A stretch of DNA of 64,000 bases from Flavobacterium sp. M31R6. GTDB lineage: Bacteria > Bacteroidota > Bacteroidia > Flavobacteriales > Flavobacteriaceae. Location of the stretch: positions 1,612,001 to 1,676,000 of the forward strand of contig NZ_CP054141.1 of assembly GCF_013284035.1 (NCBI RefSeq). The letters are read 5' to 3'. Both the position numbers and the translations under genes were made by a program. Positions within the stretch are counted from its first letter, which is position 1; each line of letters opens with the position of its first letter. The notes under the pieces were generated by a model. The model was given only the letters and a program-made list of their open reading frames with translations. It made no database searches and was not told the origin of the DNA. Below are positions 1 to 8,905 of the stretch, in pieces.

Positions 1-1352
1 CGGATGCTTTGTTTTTCGTCTTTATTATTCAAAAGTTTAGAAACCGTTTCGACATTCGTTGCTTTGACATTGTCAATGCTTAAAATGATGTTTCCGACAA
101 GTTCATCACTATATTGTGCTAAGTTTTCATTGTTAATGGATTTGATTTTTACGCCATAATCCAATTTGAATTTCTTTTTATCGGCAGTATCAATGTTCTC
201 CAGTTCGATTCCTTTGAATTCGGTGCTAAAGTTTTCATTTTTACTCAATATAACTGGTACAACTAAATTTTTGCCATCTCTAATGATAGTAACCTGAACT
301 TTATCATTAGGTCTTTTGGTGTTAACATAGCCTGAAAGATCAGCAAAAGTAGAAATATCCTGATTGTCTAATTTGATGATGATATCTCCTTTTTGTAATT
401 TGGCTTTTTCGGCACCCGAGTTTTTGGATACTCTGTTAATGTAAAAGCCTTGTGTTTGTGAAATTCCCAATTCTTTGGAAGCAGTTCCGTTCAATTCACC
501 TCCTTCAACTCCTAGAATTCCTCTTTGTACATTTCCAAATTCCATTATGTCTTCGATTATTTTTCGGGCATTATTGGAAGGAATGGCAAAAGAATAGCCA
601 ACATAAGAACCTGTCATTGATGTAATCATTGTGTTGATTCCTATCAATTCTCCACGGGTGTTTACCAATGCGCCTCCACTATTTCCTGGATTTACCGCAG
701 CATCAGTTTGTATGAAAGACTGAATTCCTCGAGCGTCCAGATTTCTGGCTTTGGCCGAAACAATTCCGGCTGTTACGGTTGATGTCAAGTTGTATGGATT
801 TCCTACGGCTAATACCCATTCACCTACTTTAACCGAATCGGAGTTGGCAAATGTAGAATAGGGTAATTTTTCATCGGCATCGATTTTTAGCAAAGCAATG
901 TCCATTTTAGAATCGGTTCCAATGAGTTTTGCTTTGTACGTTTTTTTGTTGTTCAATGTGATTTCAATGTCTGTAGCGTCTTTTACCACGTGATTGTTGG
1001 TCACGATATAACCATCTTCAGAAATAATGACACCTGATCCAGTTCCAACTTGCTCTTGCTGTTGTTGTCCCCCATATCCGTAAAAGTATTCCATGATGGG
1101 ATTAGAAATCGTTCTCACAGATACATTCTTTACGTGAACTACAGTGTGTACAGTTTTGTCTGCGGCGACTGTAAAATCGATGTTTTCTGCGGCTAGACCA
1201 ACTTGTCTTCCGTAGGATTCAGGAGCAAGTGTTGTAATTCCATGTTTGTTGGACGAAAAATAACCATTGTTGTCAAATAATAATTTGTATGCGCCAAGGG
1301 TTGTTGCGCCACTCAACAAGGATACCAAGAATAATTTTGAAATTTGTTTCAT
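1..1352 (-). CDS. htrA: Do/HtrA-family periplasmic serine protease (3' end outside window)
   Basis: Trypsin-like serine endoprotease of the DegP/DegQ/HtrA family, which degrades or refolds misfolded envelope proteins. Reading the minus strand from the ATG at 1352 gives about 450 residues before the window ends. An N-terminal hydrophobic signal (KLFLVSLLSGATTLGAYKLL) is followed by the protease domain, with the catalytic triad visible as His121 (TNNHVV), Asp151 (MDIALL) and Ser225 (NPGNSGGAL). Two PDZ-like segments follow; the first contains GDIIIKLDNQDIS. The C-terminal end of the second PDZ is missing because the gene runs off the left edge. A good Bacteroidota promoter lies upstream. It is divergent from dapF. 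DegP and DegQ cannot be told apart from this fragment. Confidence 0.95.
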   Translation of the reverse strand, partial: MKQISKLFLVSLLSGATTLGAYKLLFDNNGYFSSNKHGITTLAPESYGRQVGLAAENIDFTVAADKTVHTVVHVKNVSVRTISNPIMEYFYGYGGQQQQEQVGTGSGVIISEDGYIVTNNHVVKDATDIEITLNNKKTYKAKLIGTDSKMDIALLKIDADEKLPYSTFANSDSVKVGEWVLAVGNPYNLTSTVTAGIVSAKARNLDARGIQSFIQTDAAVNPGNSGGALVNTRGELIGINTMITSMTGSYVGYSFAIPSNNARKIIEDIMEFGNVQRGILGVEGGELNGTASKELGISQTQGFYINRVSKNSGAEKAKLQKGDIIIKLDNQDISTFADLSGYVNTKRPNDKVQVTIIRDGKNLVVPVILSKNENFSTEFKGIELENIDTADKKKFKLDYGVKIKSINNENLAQYSDELVGNIILSIDNVKATNVETVSKLLNNKDEKQSI

Positions 1353-1384
1353 TTTGCTTTTCGTTTTTATTAGTTATTTGATAA

Positions 1385-1414
1385 CGAATTTAGCAGATTT
1401 TTTTTTTCGAACAA
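1385..1414 (-). promoter_or_regulatory. Promoter of the HtrA-type protease gene
   Basis: On the minus strand a TTG (-33 element, 1412-1414) is followed by a 19-nt spacer containing ten consecutive A and then TAAATTCG (-7 element, 1385-1392), close to the Bacteroidota consensus TTTG-N17-23-TAnnTTTG. It lies 33 bp upstream of the ATG at 1352. Confidence 0.55.
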
Positions 1415-1462
1415 TATGGTTTAACGCTCTTTAACAATGATTAACAATTCATTAATAGTTTG

Positions 1463-1470
1463 TACTTTTG
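1463..1470 (+). promoter_or_regulatory. -7 promoter element of dapF
   Basis: TACTTTTG matches the Bacteroidota -7 consensus TAnnTTTG exactly. Transcription would begin near 1476, too late for a start at TTG 1468 and almost on top of ATG 1480. This favours ATG 1492 as the dapF start. No clear -33 TTG is visible at the expected distance. Confidence 0.45.
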
Positions 1471-1491
1471 TGTGATAAAATGGAAATAAAA

Positions 1492-2274
1492 ATGCAATTA
1501 GAATTTTATAAATACCAAGGTGCTGGAAACGATTTTGTTATGATTGACAATCGTTCCGGATTTTTTCCAAAAGAGAATACGCAATTGATTGCTCATTTAT
1601 GTGACAGACGTTTTGGGATTGGTGGAGACGGACTTATTTTGTTAGAAAATGACTCTGATACTGATTTTAAAATGGTGTATTATAATTCAGATGGGAATCA
1701 AAGTTCGATGTGTGGCAATGGAGGACGTTGTTTGGTGGCTTTCGCCAAAGATTTGAATGTGATTGAGAATGCTACTACTTTCATTGCGACTGATGGTTTG
1801 CATCATGCGTCATTTGAAGACAACGGATTGGTTTCTTTGCAGATGATTGATGTTCCGACTATAGATATTAAAAAAGACCACTCTTTCTTGAATACAGGTT
1901 CCCCACATCATGTTCAAATGGTGGAGGATTTAGAGCATTACAATATAAAAGAAAAAGGTGCTGCGATTCGTTATGGCGAATTATACGGCGCTGCAGGTAG
2001 CAATATTAATTTTGTAAAAAAAATAGACGATACCACTTTTAGACTTCGCACCTACGAAAGAGGAGTAGAAGATGAGACTTTGGCTTGCGGAACCGGTGCT
2101 ACAGCAGTTGCAATTGCAATGAACGCTACAGGACAAACAAATGCCACAGCTATCAATGTAAATGTTGAAGGCGGAAAATTAGTGGTTTCTTTTGATAAAA
2201 CGCCAAATGGTTTTACAAATGTGTTCCTAAAAGGTCCTGCAGAATTTGTGTTTAAAGGGACGATAGAGATTTAA
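1492..2274 (+). CDS. dapF: Diaminopimelate epimerase
   Basis: Converts LL- to meso-diaminopimelate for lysine and peptidoglycan synthesis, in the cytoplasm, without PLP, using a pair of cysteines. Both are visible: Cys74 in SSMCGNGGRC and Cys199 in LACGTGATAVA. The N-terminus FYKYQGAGNDFVMIDNR is diagnostic of the family. The frame stays open upstream to TTG 1468 and ATG 1480. I chose ATG 1492 (260 aa) because it places the family motif right after the start and fits the -7 box at 1463-1470. The length is normal. The downstream gene starts after a 65-bp gap. Confidence 0.96.
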   Translation: MQLEFYKYQGAGNDFVMIDNRSGFFPKENTQLIAHLCDRRFGIGGDGLILLENDSDTDFKMVYYNSDGNQSSMCGNGGRCLVAFAKDLNVIENATTFIATDGLHHASFEDNGLVSLQMIDVPTIDIKKDHSFLNTGSPHHVQMVEDLEHYNIKEKGAAIRYGELYGAAGSNINFVKKIDDTTFRLRTYERGVEDETLACGTGATAVAIAMNATGQTNATAINVNVEGGKLVVSFDKTPNGFTNVFLKGPAEFVFKGTIEI

Positions 2275-2339
2275 GGTAAAAAGATATAGCCAGAGTCTAG
2301 GTTTTTGGTAGCCAAAAAAACTACAAGTAAATAGATATT

Positions 2340-2864
2340 ATGAACAATGCGATTACCATTCCTGACGATATTATTAGCAGTAAAATTTACTTAATAAGAA
2401 ATCAGAAAGTAATGTTGGATAAAGATTTAGCAGAACTTTATGTTGTTGAAACCAAACAACTAAAAAGACAAGTTCGTAGGAATATGGAACGATTTCCTGA
2501 AGATTTTATGTTTGAACTTAACCAACAAGAGTTCGATAACTTGAGGGGTCAATTTGGCACCTCAAATTGGGGAGGTACAAGATATTTACCAATGGCATTT
2601 ACAGAGCAAGGAGTTGCAATGTTGTCAAGCGTACTTAATAGTCCTACGGCAATTAAAGTGAACATACAAATTATTAGGGTTTTTACCAGAATAAGAGAAA
2701 TGCTTACTGATAGTTTGAGTATGAAACTAGAAATAGAGGAGATTAAAAAGAAACTTTCTAATCATTCTAAAAATATTGAATTAGTTTTTAATTATCTTGA
2801 TGAGCTTATTGATAAAAAGGAAAATAATGAGCCAAGAAAAAAAATTGGATATAAAAACGATTAA
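2340..2864 (+). CDS. ORF6N domain-containing protein
   Basis: A 174-aa protein with an N-terminal ORF6N domain (about residues 5-95), recognisable from IYLIRNQKVMLDKDLAELY, the KRQVRRNMERFPEDFMFEL segment and the TRYLPMAFTEQGVAMLSSVL motif. ORF6N is a presumed DNA-binding domain first described in phage proteins and common as a solitary chromosomal gene in Bacteroidota. The C-terminal third is a charged, probably helical or coiled-coil tail (LEIEEIKKKLSNHSKNIEL). It sits between dapF and an acetyltransferase with only 6 bp to the latter, so the two may be cotranscribed. Its function is unknown; a phage or mobile-element origin is inferred from the domain only. Confidence 0.85.
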   Translation: MNNAITIPDDIISSKIYLIRNQKVMLDKDLAELYVVETKQLKRQVRRNMERFPEDFMFELNQQEFDNLRGQFGTSNWGGTRYLPMAFTEQGVAMLSSVLNSPTAIKVNIQIIRVFTRIREMLTDSLSMKLEIEEIKKKLSNHSKNIELVFNYLDELIDKKENNEPRKKIGYKND

Positions 2865-2870
2865 TTCTAA

Positions 2871-3425
2871 ATGAAAACATTAAAAGGAGATAATATTTAT
2901 ATCCGAGCACTTGAACCCAATGATTTGGAGTTTATTTATTGTATAGAAAATGATCAAAGCATTTGGGAAGTGAGCAACACGCATACGCCTTACAGTCGGT
3001 TTTTGGTGAAGCAGTATTTGGAAAATGCGCATCAGGATATTTATGAAGCGAAGCAATTGCGATTGGCAATTTGTCAAGATGAAGATTTTCCGGCTTTGGG
3101 ACTGATTGATTTGTTTGATTTTGATCCTAAGAACAATAGGGCAGGTGTTGGGATTGTGATTCAGGAATCAGCCAATAGGAATAAGAATATTGGCTCGGAA
3201 GCATTGGACTTATTGATTCAGTATGCTTTTTATAATCTTAACTTACATCAATTATATGCAAATATTGGATGTGAAAATAAAGCTAGTATTGCTCTTTTTA
3301 CTAAATTTGGTTTCCAAAAAATAGGCGTAAAGAAAGATTGGACTTTGGTAAATGGAGTTTACAAAGACGAAGCAATTTTTCAGTTAATTAATAATCACAC
3401 GAGCGACAGCGAACTGGCGCAGTAA
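2871..3425 (+). CDS. GNAT-family N-acetyltransferase (RimJ/RimL/SpeG-like)
   Basis: A 184-aa GNAT-fold acetyltransferase that would transfer acetyl from acetyl-CoA to an amine. Visible features are the N-terminal IYIRALEPNDLEFIYCIEN strand-helix, the central beta strands ending in RAGVGIVIQ, the pyrophosphate-binding loop region RNKNIGSEALDLLIQYAF, and the late motif GCENKASIALFTKFGFQKIG. This arrangement is typical of RimJ/RimL and SpeG-like enzymes acting on proteins, polyamines or antibiotics; the substrate cannot be told from sequence. It lies 6 bp after the ORF6N gene and 16 bp before mltG. Confidence 0.88.
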   Translation: MKTLKGDNIYIRALEPNDLEFIYCIENDQSIWEVSNTHTPYSRFLVKQYLENAHQDIYEAKQLRLAICQDEDFPALGLIDLFDFDPKNNRAGVGIVIQESANRNKNIGSEALDLLIQYAFYNLNLHQLYANIGCENKASIALFTKFGFQKIGVKKDWTLVNGVYKDEAIFQLINNHTSDSELAQ

Positions 3426-3441
3426 TTTAAATTTTTTTATT

Positions 3442-4482
3442 TTGAATCTAAAAAAAATAGTATCATTAGTATCTGTTGCATTAATATCAATATTAATCGT
3501 TTATGGTTTTGTTTTAATGTATCAAATTTTTAGTGGTAACACAAAATTTGCAGATAAAGAGTTGTATGTATACGTACCAACAGGATCCGATTATGAGCAT
3601 GTAAAACATATTTTGGAGCCTTATGTCAAAGATATAAGCCGTTTTGAAATGGTAGCTGGAAAAACGAGCTATCCAGAAAATGTAAAGGCAGGTCGTTTTT
3701 TGCTAAAGAATGGTATGAATAGCTACGAGTTGGTCAAAGCGATGAAATTTAATGATCCCGTAAGTTTGGCTTTTAATAATCAAGAGCGTCTTGAAAATTT
3801 TGCGGGTAGAGTTGGTTCCCAAATCGAGCCGGATAGTCTTGAGTTATTGAATACGTTTAGAGATTCAATTTTTTTGAAAGAAAACGGATTTACGGAAGAG
3901 AATGTTCTAGTAATGTTTATTCCAAATACCTATGATATTTACTGGAATACTTCGGCAGAGAAGTTTCGTGACAAAATGATTAAGGAATACAATAAATTTT
4001 GGAACAAAGAACGTACTGCAAAAGCTGCTGCACAAGGTTTGACTCCAATTCAAGCAACTATCCTAGCTTCGATAGTACATAAAGAATCAGTTAAGAAAGA
4101 TGAAAGACCAAGAATTGCGGGTGTTTATTTGAATAGATTAAGGCTAGAAATGCCATTGCAGGCCGATCCGACTGTAATTTTTGCAATGAAAAAGAAATCA
4201 AACGATTTTAATCAAGTAATCAAAAGAGTGTTCTACAATGATTTGATTATGAAATCACCTTATAATACATACGTGAATATCGGACTTCCTCCTGGACCAA
4301 TCGCAATGCCCGACATTACGGCTCTTGAAGCGGTTTTAAACCCTGAAAAGAATAATTATATCTATTTCTGTGCGAGTGTAGATCGTTTTGGATACCATGA
4401 ATTTGCAGCTACTTTGGCTGAACATAATGTTAATGCCAAAAAATATTCAGATTGGATTAATAGCCAAGGAGTGCAGCGTTAG
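3442..4482 (+). CDS. mltG: Endolytic murein transglycosylase MltG (YceG-like)
   Basis: Inner-membrane lytic transglycosylase that cleaves nascent glycan strands and is thought to terminate peptidoglycan polymerisation. It has one N-terminal membrane helix (residues 5-28, IVSLVSVALISILIVYGFVL), a LysM-like segment, and the YceG catalytic region with the likely catalytic Glu215 in ASIVHKES, followed by RPRIAGVYLNRLRLEMPLQADPT and a typical PPGPIAMP motif near the end. The start is TTG at 3442: the first in-frame ATG would remove most of the membrane helix, so the TTG start is well supported. 346 aa is normal for the family. A strong terminator follows. Confidence 0.94.
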   Translation: MNLKKIVSLVSVALISILIVYGFVLMYQIFSGNTKFADKELYVYVPTGSDYEHVKHILEPYVKDISRFEMVAGKTSYPENVKAGRFLLKNGMNSYELVKAMKFNDPVSLAFNNQERLENFAGRVGSQIEPDSLELLNTFRDSIFLKENGFTEENVLVMFIPNTYDIYWNTSAEKFRDKMIKEYNKFWNKERTAKAAAQGLTPIQATILASIVHKESVKKDERPRIAGVYLNRLRLEMPLQADPTVIFAMKKKSNDFNQVIKRVFYNDLIMKSPYNTYVNIGLPPGPIAMPDITALEAVLNPEKNNYIYFCASVDRFGYHEFAATLAEHNVNAKKYSDWINSQGVQR

Positions 4483-4500
4483 ATAGATATTCGTATTATA

Positions 4501-4542
4501 AAAAAAGCTTCAAAATTGTTAGAACAGTTTTGAAGCTTTTTT
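4501..4542 (+). terminator. Rho-independent terminator after mltG
   Basis: A 15-bp perfect inverted repeat (AAAAAAGCTTCAAAA, 12-nt loop, TTTTGAAGCTTTTTT) ending in a T run, 18 bp after the mltG stop. Confidence 0.85.
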
Positions 4543-4898
4543 TATCTATTGAATTTGCTCAGAACTGAATTTATTAATTAACAATTCTTATATTTTTATT
4601 TCAAACGTTATCGTAAAATAAAGATTTTGTAATCATTTCAGTGTTATTTTGCTTTTCCTAGACGTTTTTTCTTTTTTTAAACAAGAATAAGCTTATGTTT
4701 TAATACTGAATAAGTTATGTTTTTTCAATTATTTCAATTTATTTTCAAAACTCGAACGCCCGCACAATTAGTAACTTAAGGAGTGAAAAATTAAAAAGTT
4801 GATAAGTTTAAAGCCTTGATTTTCAGCTTTATTTTTAAAGTCGTATCTTTGAGCATAGAAATTTCATAACGGGACAGCGTTTTGAAGAAAACCCAAAT
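4543..4898. other. Intergenic region with promoter for the next gene
   Basis: About 350 bp of AT-rich sequence with no ORF I can support. The only recognisable signal is TATCTTTG at 4844-4851, an exact match to the TAnnTTTG -7 box, 47 bp before the ATG at 4899. A TTG at 4816-4818 could be the -33 element, but the 25-nt spacing is long. Confidence 0.5.
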
Positions 4899-5534
4899 AT
4901 GATAAAAAAATGGTATTTTTACACAAGTTTGATTGTTGTAGTAGCTTTTTTAAGCTTAGGTTTTAAACCCTCCAAATTAGAATCTACCCCATGGTTTCTA
5001 ATTAACGAAACAGATGATACATCCTACTTACTACCATCATTAAATGTGAGCGATTATACCAATTCTGAGATTCCCTATACTGGAACCTTTTTTATTGGAT
5101 ATAAAGAAGCAATCGGCTTCAAAGAATCACAAGGAAAATACAGAAAAATTAATTCTCTCGGCTATTTAGGAAAATACCAATTTGGTATTGAAACTTTAAA
5201 AACTATTGGGGTTCACAATTGCGACGCATTCTTGAACAGCCCCAGAATGCAAGAAAAAGCTTTTATTGCCCTTTTGTCAAAAAACAAATGGGAACTAAGA
5301 AGAGTCATTGAAAGGTATGATGGAACTGTTTTGAATGGAATCCGAATTACTGAATCAGGAATTTTGGCAGCGGCACATCTTGCTGGTGTGGGATCTGTTA
5401 AAAAATATTTCAGATATAAAGGGAAGCGTTTTATTAAAGACGTTTATGGAACTTCATTAAGAAGCTATCTGAGAAAATTTGGAGGTTACGATACTTCCTT
5501 TATTGTTGCTGACAGTACTGCAAGAGTGATTTAA
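4899..5534 (+). CDS. Probable lysozyme-like / lytic transglycosylase-like protein
   Basis: A 211-aa protein with an N-terminal hydrophobic segment (YFYTSLIVVVAFLSLGF) that should act as signal peptide or anchor. The central part resembles lysozyme-fold peptidoglycan hydrolases: Glu76 in FKESQGKY is followed by a GYLGKYQFGIETLKTIG segment, the E-S-x-G ... G-x-Y-Q-F pattern of goose-type/Slt-like and phage lysozyme-like enzymes. A later ESGILAAAHLAGVGSVKKYF helix fits the same fold. Likely role: periplasmic cleavage of peptidoglycan glycan strands. It is a single-gene unit between two terminators. The family assignment is moderate; the catalytic role of Glu76 is inferred. Confidence 0.7.
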   Translation: MIKKWYFYTSLIVVVAFLSLGFKPSKLESTPWFLINETDDTSYLLPSLNVSDYTNSEIPYTGTFFIGYKEAIGFKESQGKYRKINSLGYLGKYQFGIETLKTIGVHNCDAFLNSPRMQEKAFIALLSKNKWELRRVIERYDGTVLNGIRITESGILAAAHLAGVGSVKKYFRYKGKRFIKDVYGTSLRSYLRKFGGYDTSFIVADSTARVI

Positions 5535-5561
5535 ATTGTATTGAACCTTGAATTTTATTTA

Positions 5562-5603
5562 TTAAGAGGCGGTTTGGAAATGATTTTCCAAACCGCCTCT
5601 TAA
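5562..5603. terminator. Bidirectional terminator between convergent genes
   Basis: A near-perfect inverted repeat of about 19 bp (TTAAGAGGCGGTTTGGAAA with a short loop and its complement), followed by T-rich sequence on both strands, between the ends of the convergent genes at 5534 and 5612. Confidence 0.88.
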
Positions 5604-5611
5604 TTTTTTTG

Positions 5612-6148
5612 TTAGCTTTTATCGATAATTTCACCTTTCGGATTTACTTTTAATTTAATTACTTCGTTGTCTTTTTTGAGTTTTAAATTATATTCTTTTT
5701 TTGTAACATCTCCATTTTCTTGTGTATAGAGATATTTGTCATTTACAATTTGCCAACCCGGATATGCTTTGTAAATTGAATAAATGACAGGGGTAGGTAG
5801 TTGTGTATCGGTGTATTTTTCGACAACACTGGTAAGTTTTCCGTTGGAATCATAAGTGGCGGTCAAGATTCCATTTTGTCCTTCAAGAATAACAAGAAAA
5901 TTATCAAAGCCTTCGTAGTCTTTTCCTAAATTATAGGCAATGAACTCTTTTTGAAGTTGTTTGACACCTGGATCTGGATTTTTGTCTGGTAAATAATAGG
6001 AGAAATCTTTACCAGCATTTTTAATAACAATCTCTGGTAGATCTACTGTGCTCATATTTCCTTCGTCATTACCTTCTCCTATCTTATTTTGAGAGTATGA
6101 GGTAATATGCATTCCTAAAACTAATGCAATAATTAAAACTGCTTTCAT
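5612..6148 (-). CDS. Secreted PepSY-like hypothetical protein
   Basis: A 178-aa protein with a clear signal peptide (AVLIIALVLGMHITSYSQ). The mature part has two beta-rich modules; the second (ATYDSNGKLTSVVEKYTD, then IYSIYKAYPGWQIVNDKY, then the lysine-rich YNLKLKKDNEVIKLKVNPKG) resembles the PepSY-like/BLIP-like fold common in small periplasmic proteins of Bacteroidota, including the YPGW turn. No catalytic residues are recognisable. It may bind a protease or a cell-wall component, but that is only family-level inference. It is monocistronic, with a terminator shared with the gene at 4899. Confidence 0.6.
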   Translation of the reverse strand: MKAVLIIALVLGMHITSYSQNKIGEGNDEGNMSTVDLPEIVIKNAGKDFSYYLPDKNPDPGVKQLQKEFIAYNLGKDYEGFDNFLVILEGQNGILTATYDSNGKLTSVVEKYTDTQLPTPVIYSIYKAYPGWQIVNDKYLYTQENGDVTKKEYNLKLKKDNEVIKLKVNPKGEIIDKS

Positions 6149-6699
6149 AATATTCTATTTTAAATTAATATTATATTTTGAAATTTTATTTTTAAAATAA
6201 ATGGTAAGGCTTATTCATTTTCTTCCCCTTTTTGTTATATTATTTATTCTAAAAACTATTATAAAATTAGGTTAATTTTAATGCACGTATTGTTAACGCC
6301 TTGCTTAAAGGATGTTAATTTAAAAAGCCTTTTTTATTAAGATTGAGAGTCCTAAAATTTTAATTATTAAGCAAGTACCTCCCAATTTTAAATTTTAAGA
6401 TGAATTAAGGTATTATAAATTAAAAAATAAATAATTCTTTGGTGAATAATCTATTTCTGGAGATTGGATTTTTGCTTGTAAAAAAGAAAAATATCTAACG
6501 AAAAAAGAAGAAGACAACTTTTTTGGGTAAAACTAAAGAGGCTGAATGCATGTGCCTATTTTGCTTTGCAAAGAATAAACAGAGGTTTTTAAATGTAGTT
6601 ATTCAGCACTTTAACTATTGGTTAAAGTACTGAATAACTATAAAAGAAAAGAAGTATAAATTTAATGATGACAATAAATTCTTTAAACGAAAGTATTTA
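6149..6699. other. Intergenic region, one long hairpin
   Basis: About 550 bp, very AT-rich, without a supportable ORF. It contains the 20-bp inverted repeat annotated at 6596-6640. No tRNA, other promoter element or repeat could be recognised. Confidence 0.5.
6596..6640 (-). terminator. Long hairpin downstream of the mutase operon
   Basis: A 20-bp inverted repeat with one mismatch and a 5-nt loop (left arm 6596-6615, right arm 6621-6640), about 60 bp past the stop of the mutase gene at 6700. There is no clear U tract on the minus strand, so termination or mRNA 3'-end protection is only inferred. Confidence 0.4.
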
Positions 6700-8826
6700 T
6701 TAATCAATTAAAATTTCTAAAATTTGGATGGCTGCATCGCTTATTTTTGTTCCAGGTCCAAAAACGGCCACAGCTCCGGCATCAAATAAAAATTGGTAAT
6801 CCTGTGTTGGGATAACACCTCCTACAACCACCATAATGTCTTCTCTACCGTATTTTTTAAGTTCTTCAATTACTTGGGGAACCAATGTTTTATGACCAGC
6901 CGCGAGTGAGGACACACCTAGGATATGCACATCGTTTTCTACAGCTTGTTTGGCTGCTTCGGCTGGGGTTTGAAATAGTGGGCCTATATCCACGTCAAAA
7001 CCCACATCAGCATAACCAGTGGCAACTACTTTAGCACCACGGTCGTGACCATCCTGTCCCATTTTGGCAATCATAATTCTTGGTCGACGTCCTTCCTGTT
7101 TGGCAAAAAGATCTGCCAGTTGTTTTGCTTTTTCAAAGCTTTTGTCGTCTTTCATTTCTTTGCTATACACTCCGCTAAAAGATTTAATTTGTGCTTTATA
7201 TCTTCCGAAAACAGTTTCCAATGCATCGCTAATTTCGCCCAATGTACAACGATTTCTTGCTGCTTCAACTGCAAATTCAAGTAAGTTTCCTTCTCCAGTT
7301 TCGGCACAAAGCTTCAATTTTTGAAGAGATGCCTGTACTTTATCAGCATCTCTGGTTGCTTTAATTCTGTCTAATTGTTCGAGTTGTTGTTGTCTAACCA
7401 TTTGATTGTCGACATCCAAAATCTGTAATGGATCTTCTTTTTCCAAACGGTATTTGTTGACCCCAACAATGATGTCTTGACTACTGTCGATACGGGCTTG
7501 CTTACGGGCAGCGGCTTCCTCAATTCGAATCTTAGGGATTCCGGTTTCAATAGCTTTGGTCATTCCTCCCAATTCTTCCACTTCTTCGATGAGTTTCCAA
7601 GCTTTCTCTGCAATTTCTTTGGTCAGGCTTTCTACATAATAGCTACCAGCCCATGGATCTACAGTTTTGGTTATTTTGGTTTCTTCCTGTAAATAGATTT
7701 GGGTATTCCGTGCAATTCGAGCTGAAAAATCAGTTGGCAAAGCAATCGCTTCGTCCAGTGCATTAGTGTGTAAAGACTGTGTTCCTCCAAAAGCTGCCGC
7801 GGTTGCTTCGATACAAGTGCGCGCCACATTATTAAAAGGATCTTGTTCCGTTAAACTCCAACCTGATGTTTGGCAGTGAGTTCTCAGTGCCAATGATTTA
7901 TCGTCAGTTGGGTTGAATTGTTTAATCAATTTGGCCCAAATCATTCTTCCTGCTCTCATTTTGGCAATTTCCATAAAATGGTTCATCCCGATTGCCCAGA
8001 AAAAAGAGAGGCGAGGAGCAAAATCATCAATTTTCATTCCCGTAGCCAATCCTGTTCTGATATATTCCAATCCATCGGCCAATGTGTAAGCTAATTCGAT
8101 ATCAGCCGTTGCTCCAGCTTCTTGCATATGGTATCCCGAGATGGAAATAGAATTGAATTTTGGCATTTTGTTGCTGGTGAATTCAAATATGTCGGCTATG
8201 ATTTTCATTGATGGAGTAGGCGGGTAGATATAGGTATTACGCACCATAAATTCTTTCAGGATGTCATTTTGAATAGTTCCCGAAAGTTGTTCCGGTTTTA
8301 CACCTTGTTCTTCGGCCGCAACAATATAAAAAGCCATAATTGGTAAAACGGCACCGTTCATGGTCATTGAAACTGACATTTCGTCAAGAGGAATTTGATC
8401 GAATAATACTTTCATATCTTCAACAGAATCTATAGCAACTCCCGCTTTTCCGACATCGCCTACAACTCGTTCGTGATCCGAATCGTAGCCTCTGTGAGTG
8501 GGTAAATCAAAAGCGATTGAAAGTCCTTTTTGACCTGCAGCCAGATTTCGTCTGTAAAAAGCATTACTTTCTTCAGCTGTTGAAAATCCAGCATATTGAC
8601 GTATCGTCCAAGGCCTGCGTACGTACATGGTGGCATAAGGACCACGCAAGTTGGGTGCAAAGCCTGCTCCAAAATCAAGATGCTCAATAGATTCTATATC
8701 TTTTTCAGCATACGTTTTGTGAAGTTCAATTCCTTCTGCAGTTAGGAAGTTCTCAGACTGTGGACTGCGGTCTGCAGACTGGAAATCTTCTTTAAGCTTT
8801 ATATGTTGTAAATCTTTTCTTTTCAT
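6700..8826 (-). CDS. mutB: Methylmalonyl-CoA mutase, catalytic B12-binding subunit
   Basis: Adenosylcobalamin-dependent isomerase interconverting methylmalonyl-CoA and succinyl-CoA (propionate/succinate metabolism), cytoplasmic. The 708 aa comprise an N-terminal TIM-barrel substrate domain ([20 protein letters not shown], the [10 protein letters not shown] segment, [11 protein letters not shown]) and a C-terminal cobalamin domain with the full B12 signature: [10 protein letters not shown] with the cobalt-ligating His594, then the [13 protein letters not shown] and VVVGGVIP motifs. The length matches the family (about 700-730 aa). The small-subunit gene lies 79 bp upstream on the same strand, forming the usual heterodimer. 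A GTPase chaperone (MeaB/ArgK) and an epimerase are not in this window. Also called scpA or mcmA. Confidence 0.97.
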   Translation of the reverse strand: MKRKDLQHIKLKEDFQSADRSPQSENFLTAEGIELHKTYAEKDIESIEHLDFGAGFAPNLRGPYATMYVRRPWTIRQYAGFSTAEESNAFYRRNLAAGQKGLSIAFDLPTHRGYDSDHERVVGDVGKAGVAIDSVEDMKVLFDQIPLDEMSVSMTMNGAVLPIMAFYIVAAEEQGVKPEQLSGTIQNDILKEFMVRNTYIYPPTPSMKIIADIFEFTSNKMPKFNSISISGYHMQEAGATADIELAYTLADGLEYIRTGLATGMKIDDFAPRLSFFWAIGMNHFMEIAKMRAGRMIWAKLIKQFNPTDDKSLALRTHCQTSGWSLTEQDPFNNVARTCIEATAAAFGGTQSLHTNALDEAIALPTDFSARIARNTQIYLQEETKITKTVDPWAGSYYVESLTKEIAEKAWKLIEEVEELGGMTKAIETGIPKIRIEEAAARKQARIDSSQDIIVGVNKYRLEKEDPLQILDVDNQMVRQQQLEQLDRIKATRDADKVQASLQKLKLCAETGEGNLLEFAVEAARNRCTLGEISDALETVFGRYKAQIKSFSGVYSKEMKDDKSFEKAKQLADLFAKQEGRRPRIMIAKMGQDGHDRGAKVVATGYADVGFDVDIGPLFQTPAEAAKQAVENDVHILGVSSLAAGHKTLVPQVIEELKKYGREDIMVVVGGVIPTQDYQFLFDAGAVAVFGPGTKISDAAIQILEILID

Positions 8827-8905
8827 TTTTTTAGCCTTTAATCACTTTAGTTACTTGACCAAATTGATTTTTAGTTTCTATTGAAGACTGAATATTGTAA
8901 CTTGA

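Noticed and set aside
1468..1491. Extended dapF start at TTG 1468 or ATG 1480
   Set aside because: The TTG overlaps the -7 box and ATG 1480 would leave almost no leader; DapF proteins normally begin just before FYKYQG.
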